A stretch of DNA of 64,000 nt from Viscum album (Eukaryota > Streptophyta > Magnoliopsida > Santalales > Viscaceae), in NCBI GenBank assembly GCA_963277665.1, contig OY728143.1:540736394-540800393 (forward strand), read 5' to 3'. How positions within the stretch are numbered: the first letter of the stretch is position 1; every line of letters starts with the position of its first letter. Shown one piece after another: positions 1 through 12,621 of this stretch. Both the position numbers and the translations under genes were made by a program. The notes beneath the pieces were generated by a model, which worked only from the letters and a program-made list of their open reading frames with translations, ran no database searches and was not told the origin of the DNA.

Positions 1-1424
1 GGATTGTGTCAACAGATAATGATTCTTCCAATAGAGTAGTAATATAATATAATAATCGATATATCCAATTTATTCATATATGAAGACACTTTGAGGATAC
101 ATAGCTCTATATAATGTGTCATGATACCACTGAGAGAAGATAACATCATAGATACATATATATTCATAGAATACAATCGTGTAGGGGAACAAGTAGAAAG
201 ATGGTGATAAGGGGATGTTGTGTATGATATAATGAGTGGTGTCTTTTGTTTCAAAATATTGTTAAAAAAGAGTCCATCTAGATTTATTGACCATTTTATT
301 TTCATCTAGTAAGACCAAACCATGCATTTTAACATCAAAATAATAGGAAATGACTGAAATGGATGGAGTGCCAATAATTTATTGTTGTATCCATTTAGTG
401 ATGCTCCTATAGATAATTGGTTGGGGTTTACACCTTTTAGATGTTCTAATAAGTGAAAGTATTAATTATACTCATATAACTAGCAACATAGTACCTTAAT
501 ACAAGATTATTTATCATTATTTTGATTTTATATAGGCCGTATAATATCAAAAACATATCATAATTATATTCTGAGGTTACATACAAATGAAATGAAATCC
601 AATGATTGAGTAACCCTCACCATCTACTCAGGAAATATGAAGGGTGTATGTAGGGTAATTAAGATATGATATCCAATAAGAGTGACTTGTGGATTACATT
701 CTATAGAGTTATTAATAATATTATTCTAAAAACCTTTTGATGGATGTGGGTTGGTCTATAGGGGGCTCGATAACAAGGAAGAAAAGGGGATTACTCAATG
801 ATGGGAATAGGCAACCATTTTTCTCCCTATTCCAAATCAATAAATTTGGCCTTACAAATTGGTTAATTTAAAATTGTATTTCATTAATGCAGTTTAATTT
901 TTATTATGTTCTTATAAGAATGGGGAGATAATAACCCATTAGCCAAATTATATGCTTTCTAACACCGTGTCATGGCTAGTGTATTAACCCAAAAAGTTAA
1001 AAATAGAAATCTTGTTATAATTTAATCAATGTATTTTTATTTAATATATATTTAGAAAAAACATACAGAAATTTTTTATATAATATCATTTCCGATTAAA
1101 ATGCTAATTAATAATCGTTATGATGCAGTATATTTCCATTGCACAATAATCGCATGATTATTATTAATATAGGGATTTAATAAATCATATTTACATAGAA
1201 AAAGTAATTTATGTCCTCAACAAGTAGGAGAATACCTTACGAAGACCATTTATAAGATCATCCAAGTAAGGTAGAATTGGTGTATATTTCCCTTTAAAAA
1301 TACAAAACCAAGATCTAAAAACTTTTGAATTTAAAATATTCTTTTAATGTGGATGTTCAATCTCATCGAGATCATGTCAAAATACATATTCATTGAACCT
1401 CCACATAAATGGCACACCATCATG
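1..1424. repeat. Window-end direct repeat, copy A
   Basis: This stretch aligns collinearly with 62,581-64,000 in the same orientation. The offset is 62,580 at the start and 62,581 near base 1,371, so there is almost no net insertion or deletion over 1.4 kb. Identity judged by eye is about 80% in the first 60 bases. The left limit lies outside the window. The longest minus-strand reading frames of the two copies resemble each other, but I recognise no protein family in them. It could be an old LTR, part of a segmental duplication, or two copies of one dispersed repeat. Confidence 0.8.
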
Positions 1425-3690
1425 TTCCTTTCACTAATATAATTTTTAGTGTATTTTGTAGCAAGACACTAGAAATTTGACTATGCACATTATGTTTTTT
1501 AGAATAATGGATATATGTTCACCTTTTTATGGTTATATTATAAATTATTTTTATTTTTAATCAACAAAACAAAAATAGTAATTTATGGTAATATTCAAAT
1601 TCAAATAAATAATTTATATTGAGGAAATACTACATTTTTGAAGAAATATTATTTTAATAAAATAGTATTATCAAATTATTTTTATTAAATTTAAATAATT
1701 ATATAATTTCAATAATGTCAAATTTAATTTTTATATGGTTTTGAAAACATTTATTGTTAAAAAATAATAATTTTTTTATAAATGTTAATTTTATGTTAAA
1801 TGTTATTATTTTCATATGTAGAAAAATATTCATATAAAAAAAATTATTTATAAAATTAGAACATTGAAATTATCTAAGGGTGAATTTTTCATAATTTTCA
1901 TAAATGGGCAAATTTTTGGGTAAATATTTAATATCATATAAATATAATTTCTGTATTATAAAATAATAATGACCCAAATGTTATATAAACTATACTATAA
2001 ATGGTATAAATTTCAATATATTTTTTACTTTAAAATATTATGAGTTAATAATTATTTTATTAATTATATAAATCTATAAAGAATCCTATAGACCCATCAA
2101 CATATTTTATGATTTTAAAATCATTTCATTAAGAGAATGAATCACCTCCACATAATCAAGGGAATTTTTTAATATCATTCATTGGGAATATAAAATAATA
2201 AAAACCACTCCCATTTTGTAGAAACTGTGGGATGGGTTGTGGTTATTTTTATTTTATTATGTACGTTCCTAAACTTAAATAATAAATGAATCCCCCTCTT
2301 TGACTATATAAAACCACCCAATGTCTATTTTTTCGTTGAAACACAATAGAGTGTGTCCTTGATCATTAGTTTTTCTCAATAGAGTCTTCCCTAGTCCCCC
2401 ACAAACTCTAAATTAATTATATATCTATTAATATGTCAACAGTATCCTCCTATAAAAAAATTTATTTGAATTATATATCATTTATCCTCTCCGGTTTAAA
2501 CCATAACCTAAGTCATTGCTATGATGAAAATCTATAATAGATTTCCCTATTCCAATTTCCATTCAAGAACATATTTTTTTATTCCTATTAAATTTTTTGA
2601 ATATGTTGGGATATGATCTCACATGTTTCACATATATTAAAGTTAGTGGATAAATTATTATATCGCCCATTTACTCTAACAAAAGATTATATGATCCTTT
2701 AGTTAACTATTTCTTGACAAACTTAATAATTTTTTTCTTATATAGGTTTTTTTTTCTAGTAGGGGATTTGAACAAAAAACAATATAATACAACTATTTTT
2801 TAATGTATGTAACAATTTCTTCTCATAAAATTCTATAAACCAATTAATGAAATATCTATAATATAATGTTTTTTTATTATAATTGTATTGACTTTTTCAT
2901 TTGAAATATATTTTCATACATGATTGTTCTTATTTTTTTTGTGTTTTTGGTGCTACGTTGTGTGGTTAAAACACACAACACTAGTTCTATAGTGTATGGT
3001 TTTTGCATAATATAGTATGCCCCTTTATCACCAATTATAGAGGAACTGATAATGGATTCATCTATCAATGCTTCTAGAAGAGCTGATAAAATGGTCATTC
3101 GTCACTACATCTACACGGGCAGAGAATGAACTCCTTTATCAGCTCTTCATTTTCACTTATAATGTATTGTGGATTTTATTCTCACTCTGTTAGTCATTGC
3201 TTATATAGTTCTAATAAAGAACATTTTTAGTATTGTTAAAGTATATATTTTTTGTACTATATATTCCAATATTTCATATAAATAATCTCATATATAAATT
3301 TCATTTATTTTTCTTCTTATTGATCATTTATATAATAATTTTATTTCATGGAAAACCCATGTTTTTATAATAATCTATTATTAATTATGAAAACCCTATT
3401 ATCTTGTTAAAATTTTATATTTATTTTATTTAGGTTTTCATAATAATATTTTCTTTATTTTATCTGGATTTGTCATTTATATTTATTATCCTATATTTTA
3501 ATATGATATATTATTTATATAAATATGTTTTCCTCATATTATCCTAATATTTATTATACAATATTTTATGATATTTATTTTCCCTTACTATTATTTGCAC
3601 ATAAAAAATTTATTTTGTTTCCAATTACTAGCTCATGACGATGATTACACAATGTGTGATTTTAATGATTGGTTATGGAAGAGTAATAAT
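1425..3690 (+). repeat. Probable decayed plus-oriented LTR
   Basis: Three landmarks occur in the order expected of the LTR families further right. At about 1,872-1,905 the sequence resembles the sense strand of the younger element's LTR (core AAGGGTGAATTTTT). A TATA-like box ACTATATAAAACC lies at about 2,303-2,315. A long inverted repeat sits about 770 bp downstream at 3,077-3,148. The limits are not defined: I found no clear TG start, and the right edge runs into antisense integrase relics. The remainder is AT-rich with no readable coding content. It may be a solo LTR. Confidence 0.35.
3077..3148. other. LTR hairpin: 14-bp inverted repeat with inner stem
   Basis: A perfect 14-bp inverted repeat (GAAGAGCTGATAAA and its complement TTTATCAGCTCTTC) spans 3,077-3,090 and 3,135-3,148. 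Inside it TCATT pairs with AATGA and leaves a loop of about 25 nt beginning CGTCACTAC. The layout of outer stem, internal loop, inner stem and long loop matches the hairpins in the LTRs at 24.5 and 35.4 kb. Confidence 0.6.
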
Positions 3691-3699
3691 AAAAAAAAT

Positions 3700-6600
3700 C
3701 ATGGTTTTGTTTTAAAATATTATGTATATAGAAATTGGTACTATGAGCATCATTCGACAATTCAACATTTAGATCAGATATGTCAGGAACACAATGTCTC
3801 TTCCCAAATTTCAAAATTCCATTTTAATACACAAAGTCACTCAATATCCCATCATAAATAGCATTATTCTTCTTTTGAAACACTTCATCACCCACCTGAT
3901 AACTCTTTATCCTTTCTAGTAAAATGGCTTGGCAACCATTTGAAAATGTATAGATGTATCACCTTCTATGATGATTCCCATATCTAACTTTACTAGAAAC
4001 TTGTATATATGATCCTTTTCAACTCTCATCATGTTCAAAACTCCATGATAGTTTCTGGTCAAAGCATCTGACACCATATTTTCCTTCCCTGGTTGTAGTG
4101 TACCGAACAATCATAATACTATACTAGTTCAAGCCATCATCTTTTCCTCATGTTGATTTCATTCTATGAGAAAATATACTTCACACTGTTGTGATCAGGA
4201 TATATATCACATTTTCCACCAAGAGATAATATATCCATATCTCCAAAGAAAAGATTACAGCTTCTAACTCAGGATCATGAGTATGACAGTTTAGCTCATT
4301 AATTTATAGATGTCGTGACTCATAGGAAATAACCCTATCATTCTGTATAAGGACACAACCATGTCCTTTCTTTGAGGGATCACAATAAATAACAAACCTA
4401 TCATTACCCAATGGTAGAGTCAATATATGAGAATAGAAAAATCTTCTCTTCAGTTGTTCAAAACATTATTCACACTATTTTTCGCAAACAAATTTAACCC
4501 CTCTACATGTGAGCTTGGTTAATGGGTAGCCAATTAGGCAAAATTCTGGAAGAAAAATCTATAATAAACGGCTAAACCAATAAAACTGAGTACCTCAGTT
4601 AAACTCATTGGTGCTGGCCATTCTTGGATTTCTCTTTTCATAGAAGGTTTAATGGGGATTCCATCCATAGAGAAAATATGGCCATGAAAAGAAATCTCCT
4701 GATTCCAGAATTCACACTTGCTAAAATTCCCTTATAAATAATGTTTCCTAAGATTCATTAGAATAATGCACAAGTGATTTTCATGATCTTCGTAGCATAT
4801 AGAGTATACCAAGATATCATCAATATATACCACTAAAATGTCATCATGATTTTCTTTGAAAACTCTATTCATTAGATCTCTTAATACAGAGGGTGAATTA
4901 GTAAATCCAAATGGCATTACTAAAAAGTCATAATGCTCTGGTTCGAAATACGGTTTTCAGAATGTCTTCTTTTTTCACACACAACTGATGATATCCAGGT
5001 CGAATCTCAATATTTGATAAGTATTGAGCTCCATGAAATTGGTAAAATAAAGCATTAATGTGAGGTATAAGATACTTTTTCTTTATTGTTATATCATTGA
5101 TCTCCCTTTAGTCAGTGCACAACCACATAGATCCAGCTTTCTTCTTATAAAAAAGGGAGGGGATCCCCATAGAGAATAACTACGGATAATAAATACCTTA
5201 TTACATAATTCCTCTAGTTGTTTCATTTGTTACACTAATTCCACAATGGACATTCTATAAGGGGTCTTCGATATGGGCCTTGATCCATGAATTAAGTCAA
5301 TGAGAAACTAAATTTCTCGTTCTAGAGGATGTCCACTTAATTCTTCTGGAAACACATCAACATATTTTTTCAGAATAGGTACATCCTTTATTTGAACATT
5401 CCATTCCACACACACAGTTATTTCATTCTCTAAATTCCTAATAATTGAATTTAGATGAGTTACTGGGGGTGGATTTATAGATGAATTAGGTGGTGACAAT
5501 TATACTCTAATGATAAGGTGTTATTTATCATCGTAATTACAATAATAACTTCCTTATTTTGCATCATGGTCCAAAATCCAATCCATACCATGTATTATAT
5601 CAAATTCAATCATGGGTATGATGATGAGATTAGTAGAAAAAGACCATTGATATGCCCTAATTAGGATTGATTACAAAACATTGTTGTAATGATACTTCCA
5701 TTAGAGGTTTTGACTGATAAATCCCTTGTTAAATTAAATTGTAAATATCTAATTTTCTCAGAAGACTAGGAAGATATGAAACAATTTAATGATATAGAAT
5801 AAAATAAACCAATGTCTAAACATGAGGAAACCATTAAATTACCTACCACTTCATCTTTTGGAGATTCTAACTCAGTAGTAGGGAAAGCATAAGCTTAGCC
5901 TTGACCACTTATCCTTTTCTGAGGTATTTTCTCCTTATCCATTGGACATTCATTTGCATAATTCTACCATTCTCTATAGTTGTAGCTTTTATAATCAAAA
6001 ACCTATTTCTTCCCCTTGCAATCACATGTTTGGGGGAATTTTTCACTACACATGTAAAAGACTCACATTCCCTTCAGGCATGTTTCATGGTGTTTCATCA
6101 CACATTTATTGCAGGATATACATTCAAAATTTCACTTCGTCCCATTATTTCCATTTCTAGATTGTTCAGTAGATATCGTATTCTATTGATTTTCTTTAAT
6201 GTTTTAAGACGTAAAGAATTCATTTTCTATCATGATAGAACATGAGAAAATATCTTCATATGACGCAAATGATTGTGACACTAATTCTCGATGGAGAAAT
6301 GGGTTTAACCCATCAAAGAAATGATCAATACTACTTCTTGGGTTATGTATATGATCTTTAGTATGCCTCTCAAACCTTGTACAGTTATATTCATAATTTA
6401 TGACATTCCCATCCTCCTTTTTTCTCATACTAAGAACTTGCCTTTCTATATCTTCTCGATTGTCATGAGGAAATTATTTTTCTCAGAAAATTTCTGTAAA
6501 CTCCCTCAATTCCATATTTTATACTTAGTCATGATTATTTGTGTTTTGAATCAATTATCACCATTTAGTAGCATCTCTAGTGAGGTGGTAAATTTCCATG

Positions 6601-6935
6601 ACAACTTTTTCCCTTTCTCAATTCCACAAGGAGTGGAATATTTTTTATGTAGAATTTATCCATTGCTCAGCTACTAGTGGATTTGTAACCCCATTGAAGG
6701 TTGGTTTCTGTTGCCTCATGATGCGATCTAGCATTGATCCTCCAAGATGAAGATCAGGGTAGTCGATATGGGTAATGTTATTATTCATAACTTGAGTGAG
6801 TTGTCCCCATATGGTGATTAGATGATCAGTACCGGTTGCATCACCAGCTCTACTATAATTATCTTGAGTAGGAGGAAAATCCCTACATGTAGTGTGTGAA
6901 TTTATATGATTTCTATTCCTTCCACTATGAGTCAT
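3700..6935 (-). pseudogene. Decayed Ty3/gypsy gag-pol with deleted integrase core
   Basis: Read right to left on the minus strand. Gag N-terminal part with RQQKPTFNG and LVAEQW (6,935-6,645); a second gag block with FFDGLNPFLHREL (6,428-6,204); a degraded cysteine-rich stretch (about 6,110-6,000); a protease-region remnant IEFDIIHGMDWIL (about 5,620-5,570). The RT approach FPEELSGHPLEREI follows at 5,350-5,308, then the RT palm MPFGFTNSP with an intact YIDDILVYS (4,917-4,800). RNase H is recognisable near 4,400-4,270 (CDPSKKGHGCVL), and QPGKENMVSDAL lies at 4,095-4,060. The integrase zinc finger and catalytic core are missing: the text jumps from the linker after RNase H to the C-terminal SYQVGDEVF (about 3,890) and FGKR (about 3,800). 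Stops and frameshifts are numerous, so it is not functional. Confidence 0.85.
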
Positions 6936-7421
6936 TTCGTAACAATATCATAAACTAGATTAGTTTAAAAATCTAATTACATATTTCAAAACATGTAATA
7001 CACTTAAAATTAATTGAACATTTTATGGATACAATCCATAATAATAATAATAATTCATTGAGGAAGAATATACTCATAAACCCTTCAGAATGGGTTGTAA
7101 AGAAAATGAGAATTATCCTAAGCATTTCTCATTGGAGTATCGTAAGCAAGAGTGCAATAAAGCCCGTTGTCGGGAACCAGTTCCCATTCAAGTCATGCTC
7201 AAAGCGGTGTTTCTGGGTTTTACCCCTGGGTACATATGTGCCAGAGCTACCTCAACCTGTTCATATCTAGGAAAAGATGTATTTCATTGAAATCTAACAA
7301 AATATCTACAATACCAATATTCTAGGATGTTCATATACAATAATCCTCAAAGTCTATCTAAGGGTAATGTGTTCTAATCAGAGTTTATCATAATATAGTT
7401 TCCAAAGTTTGTACTAAACTT
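6936..7421 (-). other. Leader of the decayed minus-strand element
   Basis: This non-coding stretch lies between the recognisable gag and the primer site. Its distal part resembles the leader sequences beside the primer sites at 31.2 and 39.4 kb. Small reading frames on the plus strand match nothing I know. Confidence 0.5.
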
Positions 7422-7434
7422 CCTATGATACCAA
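7422..7434 (-). other. Primer binding site (initiator tRNA-Met type)
   Basis: The minus strand reads TTGGTATCATAGG, next to the edge of the LTR-like block at 7,436. The first nine bases equal the TTGGTATCA of the two better preserved elements, which marks this as the 5' side of a minus-strand element. Confidence 0.7.
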
Positions 7435-7435
7435 C

Positions 7436-9422
7436 TTTTACACTTCAACACCAAAAACCCAGAGTCTGTGGATTATTACGTATCATTGGCATGATCACAA
7501 AAGATCATGCCTCGAATGACAGATTAGTTATTATCCTTGGAAGTACTAGATAAAATCATTAGGATTTCATTACATCATAAAATGGAAAACTACTACAACA
7601 TTGATTCCATATAAAACACTAAGATCCCATAGTCAATCCCTGCAGGTCAGTCATAATATAATTTTTTTCATCTTTGGAAAAATAAAACATAGAATGCAGT
7701 GAGCTGAAATGCTTAGTAAGGAAAACAATGTAGCAGAAAATTTCATAAATAAGAATAAACATCGAAGGAAATGTATTGAACTAAAATGAATAATTTTTCA
7801 ACATAAATTTCATCATAACATGGAAAATAAAAATCAAAATAATTCCATTTACTTACTCACATGGATATTATACTAGTCAAATAATCACATGAAATATCAA
7901 TATCCACATTCATAATTATAGAATGCATAATGGCAGCCATTCATAACCACATAGTCAAGGCCTTGTGGAAAGAGTACACAAAATATTTTGTCAATGCCTT
8001 GTGCGAAGAAACTAGTTTGTCTAATTATACCAACCAATTCATTGAGGAGCTATAGTGGGTTTCACCCATCACTTACTATGTCGAATACATTCTTCATATG
8101 AAAAGGTTTAAACATAACATAAACATTTATATTAATACTAGCATACAAAATGTCAATAATTTATCCATAAAACATGAATGTTATAAAAATATCACATCCA
8201 TAGTCAAACATATCACAAAGCCTTCAATACAATAAGGATGTATTGTATCATAATAAATCAACATCAAATAAACATAAAATCCATTAAAAGATATTGACAT
8301 ATATGAAATCAACACTTTTTAGAGAAATATATCTTTCTATTTTGAAATCATTTAAGAGTCACATAAATATAATGAAAATATTTATTTTGAAAATGTCATT
8401 ATAATATTTAAAGGGAAGCTTCGACGTTGTTATAACGGCAGAAAATTGCCGCACCCGCAATATAAGTTAAATGAAACATTCTCACCTTAATTTTGTAAAA
8501 ATGTCATAATGTAACTTGTTTTGAAAATGACAGAAATATTCCTTCCAAAACATATAAGGTTAAATAAGGGTATAAATGAATTTAACCCATCTTCTAGTAA
8601 AAAAGTTTTTGAAATACATTTTAAAAAAACATTTATGTGGATAATAAAGAGGACCCATTAGATACATACATAAAAACAACCTCTTATAATAAAGAGATTG
8701 TGAAATTAACCCTTATCTTGTACTTTTCCTTGGTCGAGGGTAGGATAACCTCTAGTATAATGGTCAATTAGTTGTTATTATATTATAAAAGAATCATATA
8801 CATTAATATGGTATCAAATAAAATATTTTAACATTGCTTTGTTAATAATATCGTAGTATTATCGTCGTTTCGGATAGTAACTGATTCGTTTTCTTTTATA
8901 TGATTTGTTACATAAGTAATGTCTGAAATTAAATACATAGAAGCGATAAAATTAAGCTTAATGTAAATTTGGAAATGCTCGTAGGAGGTGGGTAAAAGAT
9001 GGTAAAATGTTCCACAAAATATGTTTATATCTAAAATTATTATAAACTGACTCCAATGAATTTCATTGATCATATATAGGTAATATGTATCTATTTTTAC
9101 CTAAAATATAGTTAAATAAAATAAATTATTATTTCACAAAAAATTCGTTTTTAAACTATAACTCAGTTATTTTTAATATTCATCAAAATTTGAATGTATT
9201 TAGAAATATACCAAAACATCACCCCAACCTAATTTTGATATTCCAAATCCAAATATGAATTCCATTTTCAATGATAAAATTTATGAAATTTCAAAAATTG
9301 GGTATTACTATTCATTATGTCTAGTATGATTGGATGTGGTGTGTTAGAACTCGAAGTTGCATAAAACACATGCAATTGTATTATTCAAAGAGAAGCGTAC
9401 CGTTGAATCTTGGGGTGTTGCA
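7436..9422 (-). repeat. 5' LTR of decayed minus-strand Ty3/gypsy element
   Basis: It is bounded on the right by TGCAACACCCC (minus strand), a variant of the TGTAACACCC start of the younger LTRs, and on the left by the primer site. It is about 1,987 bp. Shared blocks support the call: the CCAATTCATTGAGG module at 8,034-8,046, and the stretch at about 9,165-9,280 (ending in TATTCATTA near 9,310), which parallels 36,945-37,030 in the younger family. No matching 3' LTR was found left of 3,700. A short GC-rich hairpin CGGCA...TGCCG lies near 8,440-8,455. Confidence 0.7.
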
Positions 9423-10143
9423 ACTTTGAAAAATAATAAAATTAATTCTGATAAATTTATCGATTTAATTTCATAAAATAAAAATAATTTTTGAATTTAG
9501 ACTTTCTGAATTTAATTAGGTTGAATTTTTTTAATATTGTTTGACAAACATAAGTTTTTGATGAATAATGAAAAATATAGGATTTTAATACAATCAAATT
9601 TTTAATTTAAAATATTTAAATAATAATCATATATATTAAATACCATTAAAAGTTTAATAAGATATATTTTTTATTAAATTTTCTATTTTTGATGATTTTA
9701 ATCAATTTCACCTTGAAATTGGATATAACACCTTAGCAATATAGTGATCATTTTAACCATAAAACAACCATTATCGTCCGGACTATGGGAATAATTTTAA
9801 TTTAATTTCTCAATTTTTTTTGGATTTTGGAAAGATGGATTCCATATTTGTAATAAGATTTATTTATAATTTCTTATAAGGTAAATTGTTTTCCAAAAAT
9901 ATTAGTTAATGTAATTAAAATTAGTTACATTATTAAAAAGATAAATTAGTGTAATAACGTAATAAAACATAAATATAATACCCTAAATATCTTAGAGTCT
10001 TTTCCAACACCCATATAAGGGAAATTTCTCTTCTATTAACCTTAATATTTTGAGTTTGGTTGGTTTGGTGTGAGTAGTTTTAGGTAAAACTTTGGGTACA
10101 CCAAACTAGTTATAATGAATGCCATGTTTGTACTTTCCCTTCC

Positions 10144-10152
10144 CTATAAAAG
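10144..10152 (+). promoter_or_regulatory. TATA box of decayed plus-strand LTR
   Basis: CTATAAAAG is followed by an AC-rich leader-like stretch (AACCACTTCTACACATAAAC). The counterpart in the 3' LTR near 18,780 has mutated to CTAAAAAAG. Confidence 0.5.
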
Positions 10153-10761
10153 GCAACCACTTCTACACATAAACTCTCACCTCTAAATATACATTGATCA
10201 CCCAAAAACCACTTCAGTAAGCTCTAAAATTCCCTCCATTCCCTATAGAGGCATTCACTTGGGAATAATTCGACCTAATTAATCCTTTTGTAGTTACCAA
10301 TAGAAGTTACCCGATTATGATGTATTCTTTCTCTCATGCTCCTTTCCATTATTTGATTTCTCCTCCCATACAACTCATTTATTCAGTTTTTTATGAAAAC
10401 ATGAGTATCCTCAAAATAATAATATTTTTTATTATAATGGTTCAAACAACACTTAAAATTAATATGTTATAATATTAGGTAAATATAAACTTTTAGGTCA
10501 TGATCGTTCCTTTCTCTCAATAAAACAATTAAAACTGAAACAATGTTCATGTGTATGTATGTCTTACATTCCCCAGAAACTATATATTATATTTCACACA
10601 TAATTATGATATATAATATAATGATACAAATGTAATTTATATTAATAATATTCATATCATGATTTTAATTCTCTAATAATGATATGATTATAATGACCAA
10701 CGATATAACAAATTAAGTCATATCTGAATAAAGGACTTTAATAACTTTTTATTCCAGCAAT

Positions 10762-10807
10762 GTACATACTCTGCTCGTCACAGATTACTTTTTTATGGAG
10801 TATGTAC
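10762..10807. other. LTR hairpin with 10-bp perfect stem
   Basis: GTACATACTC (10,762-10,771) and GAGTATGTAC (10,798-10,807) form a perfect 10-bp inverted repeat with a 26-nt loop, about 640 bp downstream of the TATA box. The loop contains CGTCACAGATTAC, which resembles the sense-strand loop of the hairpins in the younger LTRs. Confidence 0.55.
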
Positions 10808-11927
10808 TAAATATTTATGTATTATTATGATATCCATTATTGAACTATCATTCATGGGGTTTATGATTCAAAAGATTCCAAAACGGTAAAAGTGTCTTAC
10901 TGTAATTTTCATTCTTTTAGACTCATGTTTTATTAATCACCTAACCTCTTTTTAGAGGGGTATATATATCCATTTTAAATGTTATATAATGAATATAGAT
11001 CCATACATGATATCTTATGCTGCATTTAATTTCCAATTCTTGCATAGAGATCTTGATCCTATGTTATGTTCTTATAAGATTGAATTGAGGGAATATCATC
11101 ACTTTTTGACGTTCATTATGTTTATGCATCCATTAATGAAATATTTTGATCCAACTATCATGATTACTCTTGAGTATGGTTATCAACATTTTCTTCAAGA
11201 TATCATCAGGTTACTATACCTATTTTTCCACTATATGGTACATAAGATAATTTTTTAAATAAAATATGATCATCTCTCTCTACTCAGTTAAAATTCTACT
11301 CTATTCAAAAAACCATGTATTAAAAAATGTTTTAATTTTTATTATAAAACAATCATTGAAGATCATTTTAAATAATATGTATTTTAATAATGTTTTATTT
11401 TTTTAAATGAATAATTTATATGATTTTAAATATATTATCTATGAATATGTTATAGAATGTTTTATGTTATAATATACATTTTTCAAATAAAAAGGGATAT
11501 TTTACTCAAGAATTTTTTTAATGATCATTCAAAATTATTTCCCATCTTTGATAAAATCCATTGTTTTTAATAATACCATTATGGGGAAATTGTTTTATAT
11601 TTTAATTCCTATAATTTATATTAATTGGTTATGTTTTTAGGTCATAATATTTCTGAAACCCATTTCTCATTCACAGGTTATATGTTTTGGAAACACACTT
11701 CATTCCAAGTGTAATGTTTATGATGGAATGATTATGAGACTTGTGTCTTTCCACATTCCATGATATGATTACATGTTTATAATACCCATTTCATGTCATG
11801 GGTTATGATATTATAACTTATGATATTTTGGCATATGTAAATATGAAATATTTATGATAGTGTTGGGACCTATATCTACCGTCGATGCATTGAGTATAGT
11901 TTTATATCTCATGATATAGTCTAATAT

Positions 11928-12113
11928 GGACATGGTAATGAACCTTGACTGCTATGATGTCCATGAGAGCGAACCATTGCTACCAAGATAGAATGTGGAC
12001 TAATCTCAAGCTAAGAAAATGGCCATGTTAGTGAACCCAAACTACCATAATGGTATTGGGAGTGAACACATACTATCGTAATGGTCATGGTAGTAATTCC
12101 TTATCTAATATTG
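11928..12113 (+). repeat. 31-bp minisatellite inside the LTR, about six units
   Basis: Units begin at 11,928, 11,959, 11,990, 12,021, 12,052 and 12,083, an exact 31-bp register. The unit pattern is roughly GGNCATGGTAGTGAACC then NACTACCATAAT. The third unit (11,990) is very degenerate. The array lies between the GATGCATTG module and the LTR end. Confidence 0.75.
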
Positions 12114-12621
12114 AAATCATATTATATGATTATGTGTCCACCAAAATTCTATGTTTTATTCTTATTATATTATTTCTTAGTTTAGGACACATATTTCATT
12201 ATGATTATTGTATTATGTACTGAAAATCACTACTCAATTCCTCATTATTTGAAATTTCATACATATATTATAATAAACTATTTTCATGATCACATTCTTA
12301 TACCCTAATTCTAATGTTCATTCATCTATATATCCTATGTTTACCCTTATTGAGAATTTGATCTTCCCCTTTTTGTGTTTTCTTTTCCCCCAGGTTATTG
12401 TGACATGTATTATTTTAGAGGTTTCTATGAAAGGTTCTAGTCATGAAAAACATAGTTAGAGATGATGTAGATCATTTTTATTCCAGTTTTTACGATTATG
12501 TGTTTCCATGATTCATGATTCATGTGAACAATCATGATCATTGGTCATTAATTTATAAAATTTTTAATTATTTAATAAATTTTTTGTAATGTTAATTTTT
12601 TAAATGAATGGTTAAATATAG

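Larger units (their letters stand above)
9423..12620 (+). repeat. 5' LTR (5'-truncated) of decayed plus-strand Ty3/gypsy element
   Basis: It aligns with the 3' LTR at an offset that drifts from about 8,628 to 8,976. Matched blocks include GAAAAATAATAA (9,427 and 18,055), the CAATTTCACCTTGAAATTG region (about 9,700 and 18,320), GGTTTGGTGTGA (about 10,060 and 18,695) and AACGATATAACAAATTA (about 10,697 and 19,673). The first roughly 400 bp present in the 3' LTR are missing here; the block starts exactly where the head-to-head minus-strand LTR ends. A TATA box CTATAAAAG lies at 10,144-10,152. The module ending GATGCATTG lies at about 11,865-11,895. The LTR ends with ATATA just before the primer site. 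Confidence 0.7.

Noticed and set aside
3735..3748. Primer-site-like TTGGTACTATGAGC on the plus strand
   Set aside because: It overlaps sequence that reads antisense as an integrase C-terminus (FGKR region and beyond), and the match to TTGGTATCAGAGC needs an extra base.
3568..3861. 97-residue plus-strand reading frame
   Set aside because: It overlaps the antisense integrase relic and shows no family motif, so it is probably a shadow frame.
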